The notes beneath the pieces are model-generated. The model was not told the origin of the DNA. It saw nothing but the letters and a program-made list of their open reading frames with translations, and ran no database searches. From the NCBI RefSeq assembly GCF_026745355.1, contig NC_079202.1, positions 36,841,043 to 36,905,042 of the forward strand: a stretch of 64,000 nt of DNA, written 5' to 3'. Numbering within the stretch: the first letter of the stretch is position 1; every line of letters starts with the position of its first letter. Origin of the DNA: Beta vulgaris subsp. vulgaris. Taxonomy: Eukaryota; Streptophyta; Magnoliopsida; Caryophyllales; Amaranthaceae. The position numbers and the translations under genes were made by a program. Of this stretch, positions 10,690 to 23,527 are shown piece after piece.

Positions 10690-11312
10690 AGAAGATGATT
10701 TTTTGTCATTTTTTTGGCTGAATTTGGGATGGTCGTGACTGGATTATTGCATCAATGTTATGTAATTAAGGGGATTGATTTTTTTGGATTACACCCTTTT
10801 AAACATTTGGTGGTTTTTAAGGTTAGTGAAACATTAATGGCTGCCTCCTTAGGGTGGTCTTTATATAAGGCTGTTAACTTAATGTCCAAATGTAGGAATT
10901 TGGTGGGATAATTTATGTTTTGGAGGTAAAATTTCCCTCCTTAATTTTTGGACAAGTTTGGGCTTAATCAGCAAAAATTTTCTATTTTAGAGGTAACATT
11001 TTCCTCCAAAACAAAAACCCACGCAGCTAATGAAAAAAGATGGCTGCAACTTTTGGGTAAAATGTTTTAGAGGAAAATTATCCCTCCAAGTAGTTTTATA
11101 CTGACACCAAAAAAAAAAATCCCCTACCCCACGTGGGTTTGTTTCCCTATAAAAAATTTGTTGGTCCCAAAATTCTCCCTCCAACTCCACCTTTACTTTT
11201 GGTCCCCACCACCTAATTAATTCTCTCTCCAACACTTTGATCATCCCTTAAGAAAAATTACCTCGGAGTCTGCAATTGCAAAAGTGTTGCAAATATTGTG
11301 AAACGGAGGAAG
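10690..11312 (-). mobile_element. 5' region and right terminus of the mariner-like element
   Basis: The stretch ends at 11312 with aaacggaggaag followed by TA (11313-11314). Read on the minus strand this is a CTTCCTCCGTTTCAC-type terminus, the usual end of plant mariner-like elements. Within it, short blocks of the form ggaggtaaaatttccctcc recur near 10922, 10990 and 11070. It connects with the transposase at 8139-9620 once the LINE at 9763-10680 is removed. Confidence 0.6.
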
Positions 11313-11314
11313 TA

Positions 11315-12475
11315 TAAGAGTGGAAAGGGAAAATAAAATAAGTTAATTCTAAATAACTATGAAAACTATATAAACAAAAATTAAAGGAGAAGTTATATAT
11401 ACAAGAGAAAACATTGTTCTTTTTGTATGACTCAAAAGGAAGAAAAGAAACTAAGTGTACAAAATGATCATAAAAGTCATTCAAAAGGAGAAAAAGGAGG
11501 AAAAATGGAGGAAATATTATAGGATAAGAAGGAGCTAGGTCAAGTGTTTGAGAAAATGGAATATGAGACTCAAAATTAATAGCTAATGCCGATAAAGACT
11601 CATAAATCACATCACAACCGACTTGACTTTCCTCAAAAGTGGAAATGCCGACCATGGTTTCTTCTTCCTGCAAAACATCCATATTTTTGGTATTTCTCTC
11701 AATCTTTTCATTATCCCAATAACTCTCATTTATCATCCAACCCTCATCATCATCATAAATAAACAGTTTGGAGCGCAAATTTTGAGCAGATTGACATTCA
11801 TATTGGGAGGAGGGGTTAAAGCCATTTATTGATGTCACATCACATGAAGATCTATCATGAGAATTAGACTGATAATTAGAATAATAAGGAAGTGGTGTCA
11901 TGTAGGCTTGGGGTGAAAGAGCAGATGAAGACATCTCCCACTCATAAGTATTCTTAGCCAGCCACACAATTAAATCCCAACAATAATCAAGCGATTGGAA
12001 TAGTATTTCCCCATTAGAAATAGATTCTACTACCATCCTAGTCTGTTTATTTAACCCTCATCAATCACTAAGCACATATCCCATAGTTCAATTCCAGGAT
12101 TAGGACCATTATAATCGCCAAGTTTATGATAGTATTTCCAGAAAGCTTCACTCATACTGAGGAAAAGAAGAAATTGCTATACAATTACTAGCATATGCAC
12201 GGGGTTCACAACATATGAGGTAATTCAGGAGAACTCATGCCACAATTGGGAGGATTTTGATGTGATGTATCAAAATTGTAAACACGAGAATCCCAAGAAT
12301 TATTACTATGTTGCCTAGCAAAAGAATCATGCCCATCATCAATATAGCATGACTCCATGACACAAAAAATTTATAAAAAAATATCCACAAAAGGAAAAAA
12401 AAAATACAATTTAGTCTCACCAACAATAAAAACTAAATAAAACTATATTGTCTCCTTGGCAGCGGCGACAAAATT
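11315..12475 (-). pseudogene. Leader/gag-like region of an Athila/Tat-type gypsy element
   Basis: Follows an Asp-type primer-binding site on the minus strand. A frame from about 12358 reads MESCYIDDGHDSFARQ and NNSWDSRVYNFD, and another (12036-11248) is rich in Tyr, Ser and Asn (YYSNYQSNSHDRSS, SSQYECQSAQNL). These resemble the degenerate N-terminal leader of plant Athila/Tat-like gag proteins, which I know only from general pattern; the assignment is inference. Stops break it, and the mariner-like end at 11312 cuts it off, so no pol survives here. Confidence 0.5.
12452..12475 (-). other. Primer-binding site of the minus-strand gypsy element
   Basis: On the minus strand the sequence reads aattttgtcgccgctgcc and then aaggaga. 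This is close to the tggcgccgttgccgggga site (tRNA-Asp type) of Athila and Tat elements, with several substitutions. It follows directly after an LTR end reading CTATCA, which fixes the LTR boundary at 12476. Confidence 0.7.
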
Positions 12476-12947
12476 TGATAGGTTGTCGTACAACTGTCAA
12501 AAATAATTCCTGCAAAGCCTAATAGCAACATAGTAGGGTTGAATCCATATATAGATGGTTGTTTTAATCTAACTTCTAAGCATCTATATAAATAACCATT
12601 TCCCTAGATCCTTTTTAGTTTGATATTTATAGTTTGATTAGTTTAGATGTTTAATTCAAATATGCCTCAAGCACATGGTTGTGCGCTAACATATTCTGCT
12701 ATGCGCTGCTAAAATTTGTTGATGGTCTCATAGTTGCATACGAGCTACAAGCTGCGCCAGACACATTGGAATGCGCAAAGCACATCCGTAGATCTAGTCG
12801 AATTCTATTTTTTAATCCAATCTTTATTAAATATTATTATTTGAAATTAGAAAATCAATTATCCAAGAGGATAAAATCCAACCTTAATAAAATCCTTTAT
12901 ATAAGAAAAATACTTGTTAAAAAAATAATGATTAGAATTAATTATCA
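12476..12947 (-). mobile_element. LTR of the minus-strand gypsy element, split by a LINE
   Basis: The LTR 3' end (minus strand) is at 12476 beside the primer-binding site. It runs upward to 12947, where a LINE entered. The rest of the LTR continues from 17939 and is at least several hundred bases long. Its 5' terminus was not identified and may have been disturbed by the hAT element at 18437. Confidence 0.65.
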
Positions 12948-13090
12948 AGAATGACTAATATGATACAAAGCCAAATTCCGTTTTAGTGAGAGAAACTCTC
13001 TCCTCTCACTAGAATTCAATGGAACAGTAACCTCCATTGATTGAGAACTTTTACCTGCATTTTCTCTCGGTGTTTCACATTGTTGCCATG

Positions 13091-14408
13091 GCAAGGAAAG
13101 CTAGTGGACATTCTCAAGGAAGTAAGTCTGGAAAAGGTAAGGAGAAAGTAAGAGGACCTTCATCTGACTCTCAAGCTTTGAGAACGAGATCAATGGAGGA
13201 AATCCTTGGTATTGAGGCATTGGATTTTGGATTAGGCATTGGACAGCCGATGACTTCGGAAGCATCGATTCAGGAATTGAAGAAGCAATCTGAGATCAGA
13301 CATACCTTCAATGAATGGTTACAATCCATTCACAATTCCAGGAAGGAATATGTAGCAACTGTTTGTGATAAGTCCCCTGTAAGAGGTAATTCTATCCCTA
13401 TACTACAGCAATTTCATGATGTGGTAGATGAGGATTGTGTTGAAATTCATAGTCAGAATGAGAATAGAGTGCAGAAGGATAATTTCACTATGAATCCTAT
13501 TCACATTGATCTGGAAGATATTCAAGAGGAAGTAGATTATTGGAGTTCTGCTTTGTTATGCTATGTAGTAGGGGCAAATCCTCCTATTCAGGTAATGGAG
13601 GGGTTTTTGAGGAGAATTTAGAAGAATCAGCAAGTGGATAAGGTTGCTCTAGTCAGAAAGGGTATGTTCTTAGTCAGATTTAAGGCAATCGATACTAGAG
13701 ATAATGTGTTAGCTGGCCATTATTTTTTTTAATAAAAAACCTCTTGTCATGAAAAAATGGAGTCCTGAGATGGATTTTGAGAAGGAAGATCTTAAAACTG
13801 TGCCAATATGGGTGCAATTAAGATTGAACTTGAAATATTGGGGAGAAAAGTCATTGCATAAGATTGCTTCACAAATTGGTGATCCAATTAAGAGAGATGA
13901 AGCAACGAGAAATAGAGATAAGTTGCAGTATGCTAGAATTCTCATTGAAGTTAAGATTGAGCAGGAGTTGCCGGATCATGTTAACTTCTGGAATGAATTA
14001 GGCGAACTCACTCATGTGCCTATTGTTTTTGAGTGGAGGCCTACTCAATGCCAGCAGTGTAAGGGGATAGGTCACTCAACACAAGATTGCAAAAACAAGA
14101 AAGTGAAGCAAGTGTGGGCTCCTAAACAGGTTCAACAGAATATAACCTTGTTGGAGAAGGAACCTCAACAGAAGAAGGTAACCAGTGAAGCCAGGACAGT
14201 ACAAGAAGTAGCAGTGGATGAGAATGTGAAGGAGAATGTGGACCCTGATGGATTTCAAAAGGCTTTGAAACCAATCAGAGTAAGGAATTCCAGGAGTACT
14301 ACAACAAGTACACAGAATCATTTTCAGCCTTTGAATTCAGAAAATGATAATGAACAGCAGGCAGATAAGAGACAAGAAGGGGGAGATCCTTCTTCTCGTG
14401 ATGGATAG
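13091..14408 (+). pseudogene. LINE ORF1, RNA-binding protein with zinc knuckle
   Basis: The likely start is MARKASGHSQGSKSGKGKEK (13091); a Met at 13037 is in frame upstream. The basic N-terminus is followed by a DUF4283-like region, usual in plant L1 ORF1, and a zinc knuckle CQQCKGIGHSTQDC (about 14050-14091). ORF1p coats the LINE RNA. A TAG at 13619 stands where a tryptophan codon is likely, and a T run near 13725 shifts the frame, so the protein is cut into two pieces. The end overlaps the start of ORF2 by eight bases. Confidence 0.82.
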
Positions 14409-17400
14409 AATCTTATGTTGGAACGTACGAGGCCTTAACAGCACAAAGAAGCAGGCTGATGTGAAAAATTATATTCACCAGACTGCTGCAGGTGTTGTGG
14501 GTCTGTTAGAGTCAAAGGTGAATGCTCAGAATCTAGGGAGGTTGTATCAAAGAGTGTTTAATGGGTGGTGTTTTACTTCTAACTTAAGTAAAATTGATAG
14601 AGGTAGAATCTTGTTGGCTTGGAAACCTAATAGTTTCCATCTCACAATATGTGAATGTACAAAACAGTTCATTCATTGTCATCTACAACCTATGAATGGT
14701 GACAATAGCTTCTATATCACTTTCATTTATGCTTTTAATGAGAGAGATAGGAGAATGGAGTTATGGGAGGATCTGGTGAAAATTAAGGTTAATAAGCCTT
14801 GGATGCTATGTGGTGACTTTAATTGTGTAATGAATACTGAAGAAAGAATAGGAGCACCTGTTAGAGAAAGTGAAATGCATGACATGATTTGCTGCATGGA
14901 TAAGTGTGGTATGCAAGACATCAAGTATTCAGGTAATTATTATACCTGGAATAATAAGCAGCAAGGAAGTAGTAGAGTATTTTCCAAGCTTGATAGAATG
15001 CTTGCCAATCAAGCTTGGAAGGACATATATCCAACTGCATAAGTGTCCTTTCAGATGGAAGGTGATTTTGATCACTCACCTGCCATATTAAAGGTATATC
15101 CTATAGAGCATGGAGGAAAAAAACCATTCAAATACTTTACTATGTGGAAGTCTTCAGCAAAATATGAAGATATTGTAAGGAATGCATGGAGACAAGATAT
15201 TCAAGGTACTAAAATGTACAAGATCATGAAGAAACTGAAGTTGATCAAAGTTGCCTTGAAGCAACTGAACAAGGAGGGTTTTCTGGACATACAAGCTAGA
15301 GAACTACAGGCTTATGAGAAAATGATGGAAGCTCAAAAATTAATGCATATTAACCCTGGTGATACACAGTTAGCTGCTAATGAATTGGCTGCAGTGCAGG
15401 ACTATAGATCACAGCATTTGGCTTACACTCAATTCTTATCACAAAAGTCAAAGGCAGCCTGGATCAAAGATGGGGATGAAAACACAACTTTGTTTCATTA
15501 AAGCATTAAAGCAAGAAGGTTACAGAACCAGATTTATAGCATATATGATGAACAAGGAGCATGGCATGATGAACCTGAAGCTGTCACCAAGGCTTTCTTG
15601 TCTTATTATGAGAAATTACTTGGTGAAAGGCAGGATAGGAGGACCCCAGTAATACAACAATTAATACATGAAGGGCCAGTTCTCACTGAACAACATAAGC
15701 AAGTCTTGAATGCACCATACACTGCTGAGGAGGTGAAGACAACCTTATTTTCTATTCCAGGTAGTAAAGCCCCTGGAACAGATGGTTTTGGGACCTTTTT
15801 TTACAGAGATGCATGGGCAATTGTGGGAGAGGATGTAATTGAGGATATACTGGATACATTGAATGGAGGCAGACTATTGAAAGAGGTAAATACCACTGTC
15901 ATTACCTTAATTCCTAAAACAAAATGTCCTCAAAATGTCACTGAATTCAGACCTATCTCTTACTGTAACACTATCTATAAAGCTATTACAAAAGTGTTGT
16001 GTAATAGACTAAGACATGTGTTACCAGACTTGATAATGGAGAATCAAGGGGGCTTTGTACATGGTAGGTACATCATACATAATATTATGGTCATTCAAGA
16101 TTTAGTTAAGCACTATGGTAGAAAAAACAATACACCTAGTTGTTTACTAAAGATTGATATTCAGAAAGCATATGATACAGTTGATTGGGAATTTATGAAA
16201 GAAATGCTTGAAACATTGGGCTTCCCTACAAGTTTTACATCTCTGATTATGGAAAGTGTTACTACACCTAAGTTTTCATTGATGATAAATGGTGTGATGA
16301 AAGGCTTTTTCAAGTCTTCTAGAGGGCTAAGGCAAGGAGATCCAATCTCCCCTCTTCTTTTTGTATTGTGTATGGAATATCTATCAAGGATTTTGAACAA
16401 GCTTGGAGAATTGGAGCAGTTTCATTATCATCCCAGATGCAAAGAAATCAAGCTAACACACATGTGCTTTGCTGATGATTTAATCATGTGTTGCAAAGGG
16501 GACTTCCCATCCTGTTACCTTCTTCTAAGAGCTTTCATTGTTCTCTGATACTACTGGTTTACAAGCCAATGTGAAGAAATCAGCAGTGTATACTTGTGGT
16601 ATGAATGAAAGAGAGATAAGGAGAATTGTTGATACATCTGGATTCACCTACCAGAATCTACCATTCAAGTATCTAGGGGTTCCTATTTGTGTAAAGAAAA
16701 TTACAGCAGCTCAATGTGAAACACTTGTGGAGAAAATGGTGACCAGAATAAGGGTTTGGAGCTCAAGAAACATGTCTTATGCAGCCAGAACTCAGCTTAT
16801 TAATTCAGTACTTTTAAGTCTTCATCAATATTGGGCTCAGGTATTTGTTTTACCTAAGCAAGTTCTACATGAAATAAGCAGAATATGTAGAGCTTTCTTA
16901 TGGAGTGAGGAGTATTTTAGTCAAAAACCTGGACTCATTGCTTGGGAGAGGGTCTGTACTCCTAAGAATAGTGGTGGTCTTGGCTTCAGAGATGTCATCA
17001 CTTGGAATCAAGCAAGCTTAGGCAAATATGTTTGGGCTATCTCTAGTAAGCAAGATAGTATTTGGCTAAAATGGATCCATTCTGTATATCTTAGAGATGT
17101 GGATTGGTGGGACTACAAGCCCAGATCAGGTGCAAGCTGGTACTGGAAGAAAATTTGCCATGTTAAAGAGCAAATGAAGCAGTATTATACACAAGGAGAA
17201 CTCAGTACAATGCAGAAATATTCAGTGAAGACTGTTTATGAGAAGATGAAAGGTGAACAACTCAAGGTGTATTGGGACACAGCAATATGGAATAGATTAA
17301 ATCTACCTAAACATAGATTTATCTTTTGGCTAGCAATACAGGAGAAACTGAGGACAACTGAAAAATTGAGACACATGGGATTGGACACTAATGGGCTATG

Positions 17401-17767
17401 TATGATCTGTGCAACTCACTCAGAATCTCATCAACACTTATTCTTCCAATGTCATTTGAGCAGTGAATGTTTGCAACAGCTCAAAAGTTGGCTAGGTTGT
17501 AATACAAGCATCAGCCATATTCCATAGCTGGTGAAGTTTATTCAGAGAAGCAAGAAGTCCAAGTTTAGAAAGCAGGTAATGTTTGCTGGATGTGCAGGTT
17601 TGATATACCTGATTTGGAGTAGTAGGAATAATGCTTATTGGCAACATTGGGTTCCCACTCCTACTCAATTGATGAAAAAATTAAAAATCAGTGTTAGAGC
17701 AAGAATACAAAGTGTAATGCCTCAGAAAATTTCTAGAGAAGATCATGAATGGTTTGAAAATCTGTAA
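14401..17767 (+). pseudogene. LINE ORF2: endonuclease, reverse transcriptase, zf-RVT
   Basis: Starts MDRILCWNVRGLN (14401), the endonuclease/exonuclease/phosphatase fold, with LLESKV, GDFNCVMNTEERIG and SKLDRMLANQAW. RT runs from about 15690 (GSKAPGTDGF, FRPISYCNTIYK, SRGLRQGDPISPLLF) to the catalytic FADD at about 16468-16479. The zf-RVT domain (CMICATHSESHQHLFFQC) lies near 17398-17455. It nicks target DNA and reverse transcribes the LINE RNA in place. Stops occur at 15040, 15499 (where Lys is likely) and 17525, and a frameshift occurs near 16530, after FADD. It is otherwise full length. Confidence 0.92.
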
Positions 17768-17938
17768 TGTTGTGGCTGTAATTGTTTGAAGCTGTATTAT
17801 GTATTACTAGGCTAACTTTTGATGGGGTCCAACCTAGTTGGTTCGCATCTTGTTAGCTTGGTTTTGGTTGTAATGTTTTGGGCATTAATATATACACTTA
17901 CTTGCTTAGGAAAAAAAAAAAAAGAATAACTAATATGA

Positions 17939-18428
17939 ATCCATAAAAGAAATAAGCTCAAAGACAATTAATAAGCAGAATAATTAATCGGCCTTACAAA
18001 ATTAGGCGTAGAATCATTTTGAACAAATAAATAGGCTTTATGCATTTAAAAACGGTTTTGGACCTAGTTCTTCATATTATTCTCCTTCAGATCGAACCAA
18101 TTAGGATGATGATATGATATGCACCATCATCGGGTACTAAATAGGGAGACACAATTGTATATCTATAGAGACCAATCAAACTAGAACCCACATGACTATA
18201 TTTTTAGAAGATGCTATCTAATTGGGAATAGTGACAATATTCCAAGTGAGAAAGATAAAAAACACAAAGGAATATTTTCTAAAGTGAACTTAATATAGCC
18301 TTATTAAGATAGTGCACATATTAATTAAATAAACATTTTCTTTAGATAATGGTTAAGTTAATTCAAGTAAGTTGTCATGATATTTTTTATTACTTATCAA
18401 TCATCAAGGATAGTAAAAATTTGATATT
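17939..18428 (-). mobile_element. Continuation of the split gypsy LTR, then unassigned flank
   Basis: Directly follows the LINE target-site duplication, so by position it continues 12476-12947. It is AT-rich, with no frame of note. Where the LTR ends within this stretch cannot be seen. Confidence 0.45.
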
Positions 18429-18539
18429 TAAGAACCGAGTGGCGAATTTACTTAGGGTCATTGTTGGTCACGTGACCAACTATTATTTCGGAAAAAAAAT
18501 ATTCATTTGAAGCGTTTCTCTCACACGCGAACTAACCCA

Positions 18540-19200
18540 GTCACCCAGTTCCTCTTTCTCTCTCTTTCTCCTTTGCGAATCCAACACGAAAACTTCAGGC
18601 GACGCAGTTCAGATCGGCGACGTAGATCTTCAGGCGACAGTTCAGACTTGTGACTCGTCGCCGACTCGCCGGTGAGTTTGTCATTTTTCTCGATCTATTT
18701 TGTTTGATTTTTTTTTTTTTATTTTGTTAGGGTTTTGTTTGATCTATTCTTTTTGTTTGATTTTGTTAGGGTTTTGTTCGATCTATTCGCAAAGAATGTC
18801 CAAGTCAATCAAACCCTCGCTCAACTCTCAGTATTTCTTAGCTAAATCATGCGTGTGGTTTTTGTCGTGAGAATACGGGTAATATATACCCCAAACAAAT
18901 TCAGTATTTGAGGTGAGAAGAAGATAAGAGAATTCCCAAAAGATTATACTAGAAATTGGATGAAATTCCATCTTAATTGTGCGTGAATAGCACTGGAGGT
19001 TTGTTGGGTATTGGACTGAATGTTGGCTTTCCTTGTGTTTGCTTTTCGCATATATAAAAATTCTGCAGCATCTTAATTTTAAATTTCGATTTCCTTAATT
19101 TGTTGTACCCACGCGGCTCTTCTAGTTATAGGCGGCAGCGGGCGACAAACTTCAATCTTCAGGTATTCTTCTAATTCAACCTTCTTAATCTTCGCTTAAT
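18540..19200 (+). other. 5' UTR-like CT-rich stretch inside the hAT-like element
   Basis: A cttcctctttctctctcttt tract is followed by GC-richer sequence and a gccggtgagtttg splice-donor-like site near 18670. Further on are acttcaatcttcaggtattc-like sequences. This looks like the leader and first intron of a former gene carried by the element, but no open frame of convincing length follows. Confidence 0.35.
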
Positions 19201-19254
19201 TGCTTCTTCAATTATTCTTCATTGAAAAATTGTTGGGTTGTTGCTAAAAATTGT

Positions 19255-19545
19255 GTGTGTATTTGTGTATTTTTGTCAATTGGATTTCATTAGGATTTCA
19301 TTACGATTGTGTTGTGATTTGAAAATTAGATTAGGATGCCAAATTGACAAATGATTGTGTATTTATGTATTTTTGTCAATTAGATTTGATTACGATTGTG
19401 CTGTGATTTAGGAGTTATATTAGGATGCGAAATTGACAAATGGGTTTGTATTTGTGTATTTTTGTATTTTTGTCAATTGGATTTCATTGTGATTGTGTTG
19501 TGATTTAGGAATTAGAATAGGATGCGAAATTGACAAATGGTTGTG
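19255..19545 (+). repeat. Three tandem copies of a unit of about 97-100 bp
   Basis: Units begin gtatttttgtcaatt at about 19267, 19367 and 19464. Each continues through a gattgtgttgtgattt stretch and a ggatgcgaaattgacaaatg stretch. Copies differ by a few substitutions and small indels. Confidence 0.85.
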
Positions 19546-20636
19546 TTGCGAAATTAAATAATAATAAATAGACATATTTTCGCGGTTTCTTGGGAAAACC
19601 GCAGCAATAGGTACAAGTGTAAGCAAAAAAATTTTTTTTTTTTTGCATTTTGCTATGAAAAAAATAAGAAAAATAGCAAAAAATCATAAACTTCCACCAG
19701 AAAATGAAATGAAACTACCAAAGAAAACTAAACAAAGTAAAAAACAACAATAAGAAAACTAAAAAAACAAAAATGAAACGACTGAAAAAAAATTCTGAGA
19801 TATATACAAACGAATTACAAGGACAAACGAAAATGAGATAACTATACTGAACAAACAAATCTGAAACTACAAAAACAAAAATAAAAACAAAAAATCTAAA
19901 TCTAAAAAAAGGATAAAAAAGTGAACAAAAAGGGGAAAAAAAAAACAGATCTCCATTCTTGTTAGCGTTCGACAGCCTCTTGCTCTTCAAGTGAAAATAT
20001 GCACTTCTTTGTGCTACATCATATGCACTTCCAACAAGTTCCTTGTAAACTTTCCCTGCATTTATAAGTTCTCAGATCAATATGGATAAATCAACAATAA
20101 ACATTATAATAAATAAAAAAACCAGAGTCTAGAAACAGTGCTCCCAAATATTAAATTAACAAAACCCTGGAAATAAAATAGGACGAAAAAATGAAGAATA
20201 AAAAAAACATTCTCGCTTTCTGCGAAAATTGCGAAAACCAGACTAATATAACATGAAACCCTTCATTTCCAATAAATTACTGACCCAAAAAAATTACACC
20301 AAATTGTAAACTTCTAAGTAATTACTGACATATAGGATATCAAATTGCAAAAAAAATAAGAATTACCTGAGTTAATGCGACAAGGTGGTGGTGTAGCTGC
20401 AGCCGGCCTCTAATTCACGGTGATAATGGCATTTTGTGAACCGATCTTGCGTATCAACCACTGGCCTCTCGCTGTCGTTCATCATTCATAGTACTCGCTT
20501 CACGTTCGTTATTCATCATCAGTACTCGCGCTTCGCGTTCGTCATTCATCACTCGGTTCGCATTCGTCATCAATAAAAGAGAGAGGTCGACGGATTGCTT
20601 GTTTCATCATGGTCGAAGACGAAGATGAAGGGTGAG

Positions 20637-23072
20637 TATAACACCCCTGAATTTCAAGTGATTAATTCAATTAAATAATATTGAAATTCTATAGAAAATT
20701 CGGCAGAGTTCCTTTTGAAAAATGGAATGCCTAAAATTTAATTTAGGACTGGCGTCCGAATTTTAAACTTGTTTCAACAAATCAGCAATCCAAGATCCAA
20801 ATTCCCAACAACTCCACCCATTTCAAATACAACGAAATTCCTGTATAACTACTCGAAATCTAAACGTGTTATTCTACGATTATTACGAGAATAATCGCTA
20901 AGGAAGAACTACCTGTACCAAAACTAAATTATAGCTTATTTTAAACTATTACAACCCAACCGAATAAAGATTTAGGTGGATTAATATTTACAACCCTAAG
21001 TCTCAAAATATAAAATGCACCAGAACAGAACTATTATAACTTTATTTACGCAAAACTAGTGGACGTTGCTCTCCGCCCATACCCCGACTCTAAGCCTTCA
21101 CGTACCTGCATATATCAAGCATGTAGTATCAGCCAAACAGGCTGAGCAAGATTCAATATTGTAAAGCCAAATACATGTGTAGGTAGGATGCATTAATTAT
21201 GTCCTACAAATCATTCACTTTTGCAACCCCAATACTAAATAAAACATTGTAAAATATTTTTCTTCATTTCTTTTCCAAACCAAATACTTTTCTATTTTCT
21301 CTGCTAAAACAATTTCTTTCAGAATCTTAGAATCATAAATCTATGGAATGGAACGAACTTTATTTCCCATTGGGCTAGCTAGGCCCTCCGGGTAACTATT
21401 AGACAAAGACCCCTAGTGTGTACACCCCACAAACGGTCAATCCGTAGCAGAAGATCTAAGTTTGAGGTATTGATCAACGTACTCCCCCAACTATTCTGTA
21501 ATGTTGAGACGATCCCGACAAAGTTCCAATTCCTTGAGACACCATAAAGGCAATCCCAACCAGTTTAAAAACATAAAAATATCCATAAATCTTTTCAGTA
21601 ACTATTCTATAATTCAAGGTTTGAAAACAAACTATCCGTATTAGGAGGAACATCCTCCTATTCAAACCAATCTCAACTCAAGAGAGATACATACCTTTAT
21701 AATCTTTTCTCGTAAATATGAAAGTTTTAGTTGAAATCTTATCTTTTGTAGACCTTTCTCGTAACTATTAAAGATTTGAGTAAGGAATCTTACCTTTTAA
21801 ACTATATCAAACCAACTAGCTCAGTCAATACGGCTCCTCAATGAAACCGGAATCTACAATATAAATGTGTGTACTTCGTAAGTAAAAGACTTGGATACAA
21901 CTAACTCTAGTTCACAAAGCCATCAACCTTTTCTAATTTCACATAAAACATCAAACAAACATATCATGTTCTTTTACCATATAAATGACTTTCATGTTCT
22001 AACGTCTAACTCAAACCGTCTAACTAAAACCCTTACCAAATTAATCAAAATCATCTTACTTTATATAAAATCAATATTAAAGAATCATATGTTCATATGG
22101 CAACTCAAAAGTTCATTATGAAACAATTATATGAAAAAGTAGAGTTTTAAAATCAACTATCTAAAATATGAAATTTGAACAGAAACTTAATATGAGCATA
22201 ACTTTCTTCTACGAAGTCCAAATTAAGCGTCTCTTGAGCCTATCTTGAGTAAAATTTCAATACGAATAACTTTTGTGAAATAGTATTTTTGCTAAAAATG
22301 CCCGTAAATTGCCTAAAAACGCAAAACACGAAACTTAACTGGTAATTCTACGAATTACAGCACACTATATTCACTTGAACATTAACAAGCTTCCTACTAT
22401 TCTAATCTAACTATTAAACTCATGAATGAACATTCAACTCAATAAATTCCACACCCAAACTCTAAAAATCGAAAACCCCAATTCAATTTCAATCTAAAAA
22501 CCCTAACTTCATAATTTTAAAAGAAAACTTAAATTAGTTGAGGAATTCATCTTACCCACTAATATAGAAGATTGGGGATGAAAAATAATTGCAAACGCCC
22601 CTAATTCGAGCACTAAATGCTCCAAATTACAGCAACGACGACCCCCTTTGCTCTCCCTTGCGCCGCCTACTTCTATGGTGTCACCTCTAGTGGCGGTTGT
22701 GGTTGTGTCGTCGGCAACGGTGGTGGTTGTGTGATGAAGGAAGAATGTTAAGATTTTGAGAGAAGAAGATGGTGAACGGTGGTGAAGCACCGTATTGAAT
22801 GTCGTTCTTTTGTACGGTTTGTTTTTTTTTTCTTTCCTTTTTTTTTTCTTGTTTTATTTTTCCCTTTTCCCCCTTCTTACATATATGTGAGTATATTTCC
22901 TCTCATTATTATTATTAGTTAAATTACTTACTAAACTTGTCCCACTATAAGCATATAAATTATTTACAAAATAATTCCTAAAGATAAATGAATTTAATTA
23001 TTAAATAAACTAAAATATATAATATAGTTAATAAAGTAAATAATAAATTGTTTCAAAAATCGGGGTGTTACA
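20637..23072 (-). mobile_element. Solo LTR of a gypsy-type element, 5-bp TSD
   Basis: Begins tataacacccc and ends ggggtgttaca, the long inverted ends typical of a widespread plant gypsy LTR type, with TG changed to TA on the left. It is flanked by gtgag at 20632-20636 and 23073-23077. It is 2436 bases long with no primer-binding site or coding region, so it is a solo LTR left by LTR-LTR recombination. The repeated ggtgaag sequence on both sides is continuous across the insertion. Orientation is minus, judged by the TATA/CT-rich part near 22550-22800, which resembles the plus-strand LTR at 57630. Confidence 0.87.
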
Positions 23073-23234
23073 GTGAGGGTGAAGGTGGAGGGTGAGAAAT
23101 GAGGGTGAAGGGTGAGAAACGGCGGGTGAGAGGAGTGAGGGTGAAGGATGAGAAACAACATGTGAGAGGCTCTTGGAAAAAAAAACCTAGCGGATGATTG
23201 CACGGTTTTTATACCTTTTTTTAATATTTTTTTA

Positions 23235-23527
23235 ACAATATTGCTGCGGTTATTGTAAAAAACGGCAGCAATATATTGAAATATTATTTTTTAATATTAT
23301 TTTAATATATTGCTGCGATTTTGCACAAAAACCGCAGCAATAGATTTGGTCAAAAAGTCAACTTTTTTCAAAAAGTTCTCTGTTGATATCATATTGCTGC
23401 GGTTTTTGGCCGAAACCGCAGCAATATCTTTATTTTATATTCTTTTTTTTTTTTACGTGATATATTGCTGCGTATGGGTAAAACCGCAGCAATATCACCG
23501 CAGCAATGAGCAATTATTCTACTAGTG
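23235..23527. mobile_element. CACTA-type terminus with subterminal repeats
   Basis: Ends ctactagtg at 23527, the reverse complement of CACTAGTAG. Inside the end are at least four imperfect hairpin motifs of the form attgctgcggttttt-x-aaaaccgcagcaat (near 23240, 23312, 23393 and 23465). A related motif lies at about 19580-19607, so the CACTA remains probably span about 19570-23527, with the solo LTR nested inside. The opposite CACTA end was not found. Subterminal repeats of this kind bind CACTA transposase in known elements. Confidence 0.65.

Larger units (their letters stand above)
12964..17922 (+). mobile_element. Near-complete L1-type LINE with 16-bp TSD
   Basis: The element has a 5' UTR of about 125 bases, ORF1 and ORF2 on the plus strand, a 3' UTR of about 145 bases and a 12-base poly(A). 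It is flanked by agaatgactaatatga (12948-12963) and agaataactaatatga (17923-17938), one mismatch in 16. That TSD length suits target-primed reverse transcription by an L1-type endonuclease. It is inserted into the minus-strand gypsy LTR. Only a few stops and frameshifts are present, so it is relatively young. Confidence 0.93.

Noticed and set aside
23310..23525. 71-codon frame in the CACTA end
   Set aside because: It is a by-product of the gctgcggtttt hairpin repeats.
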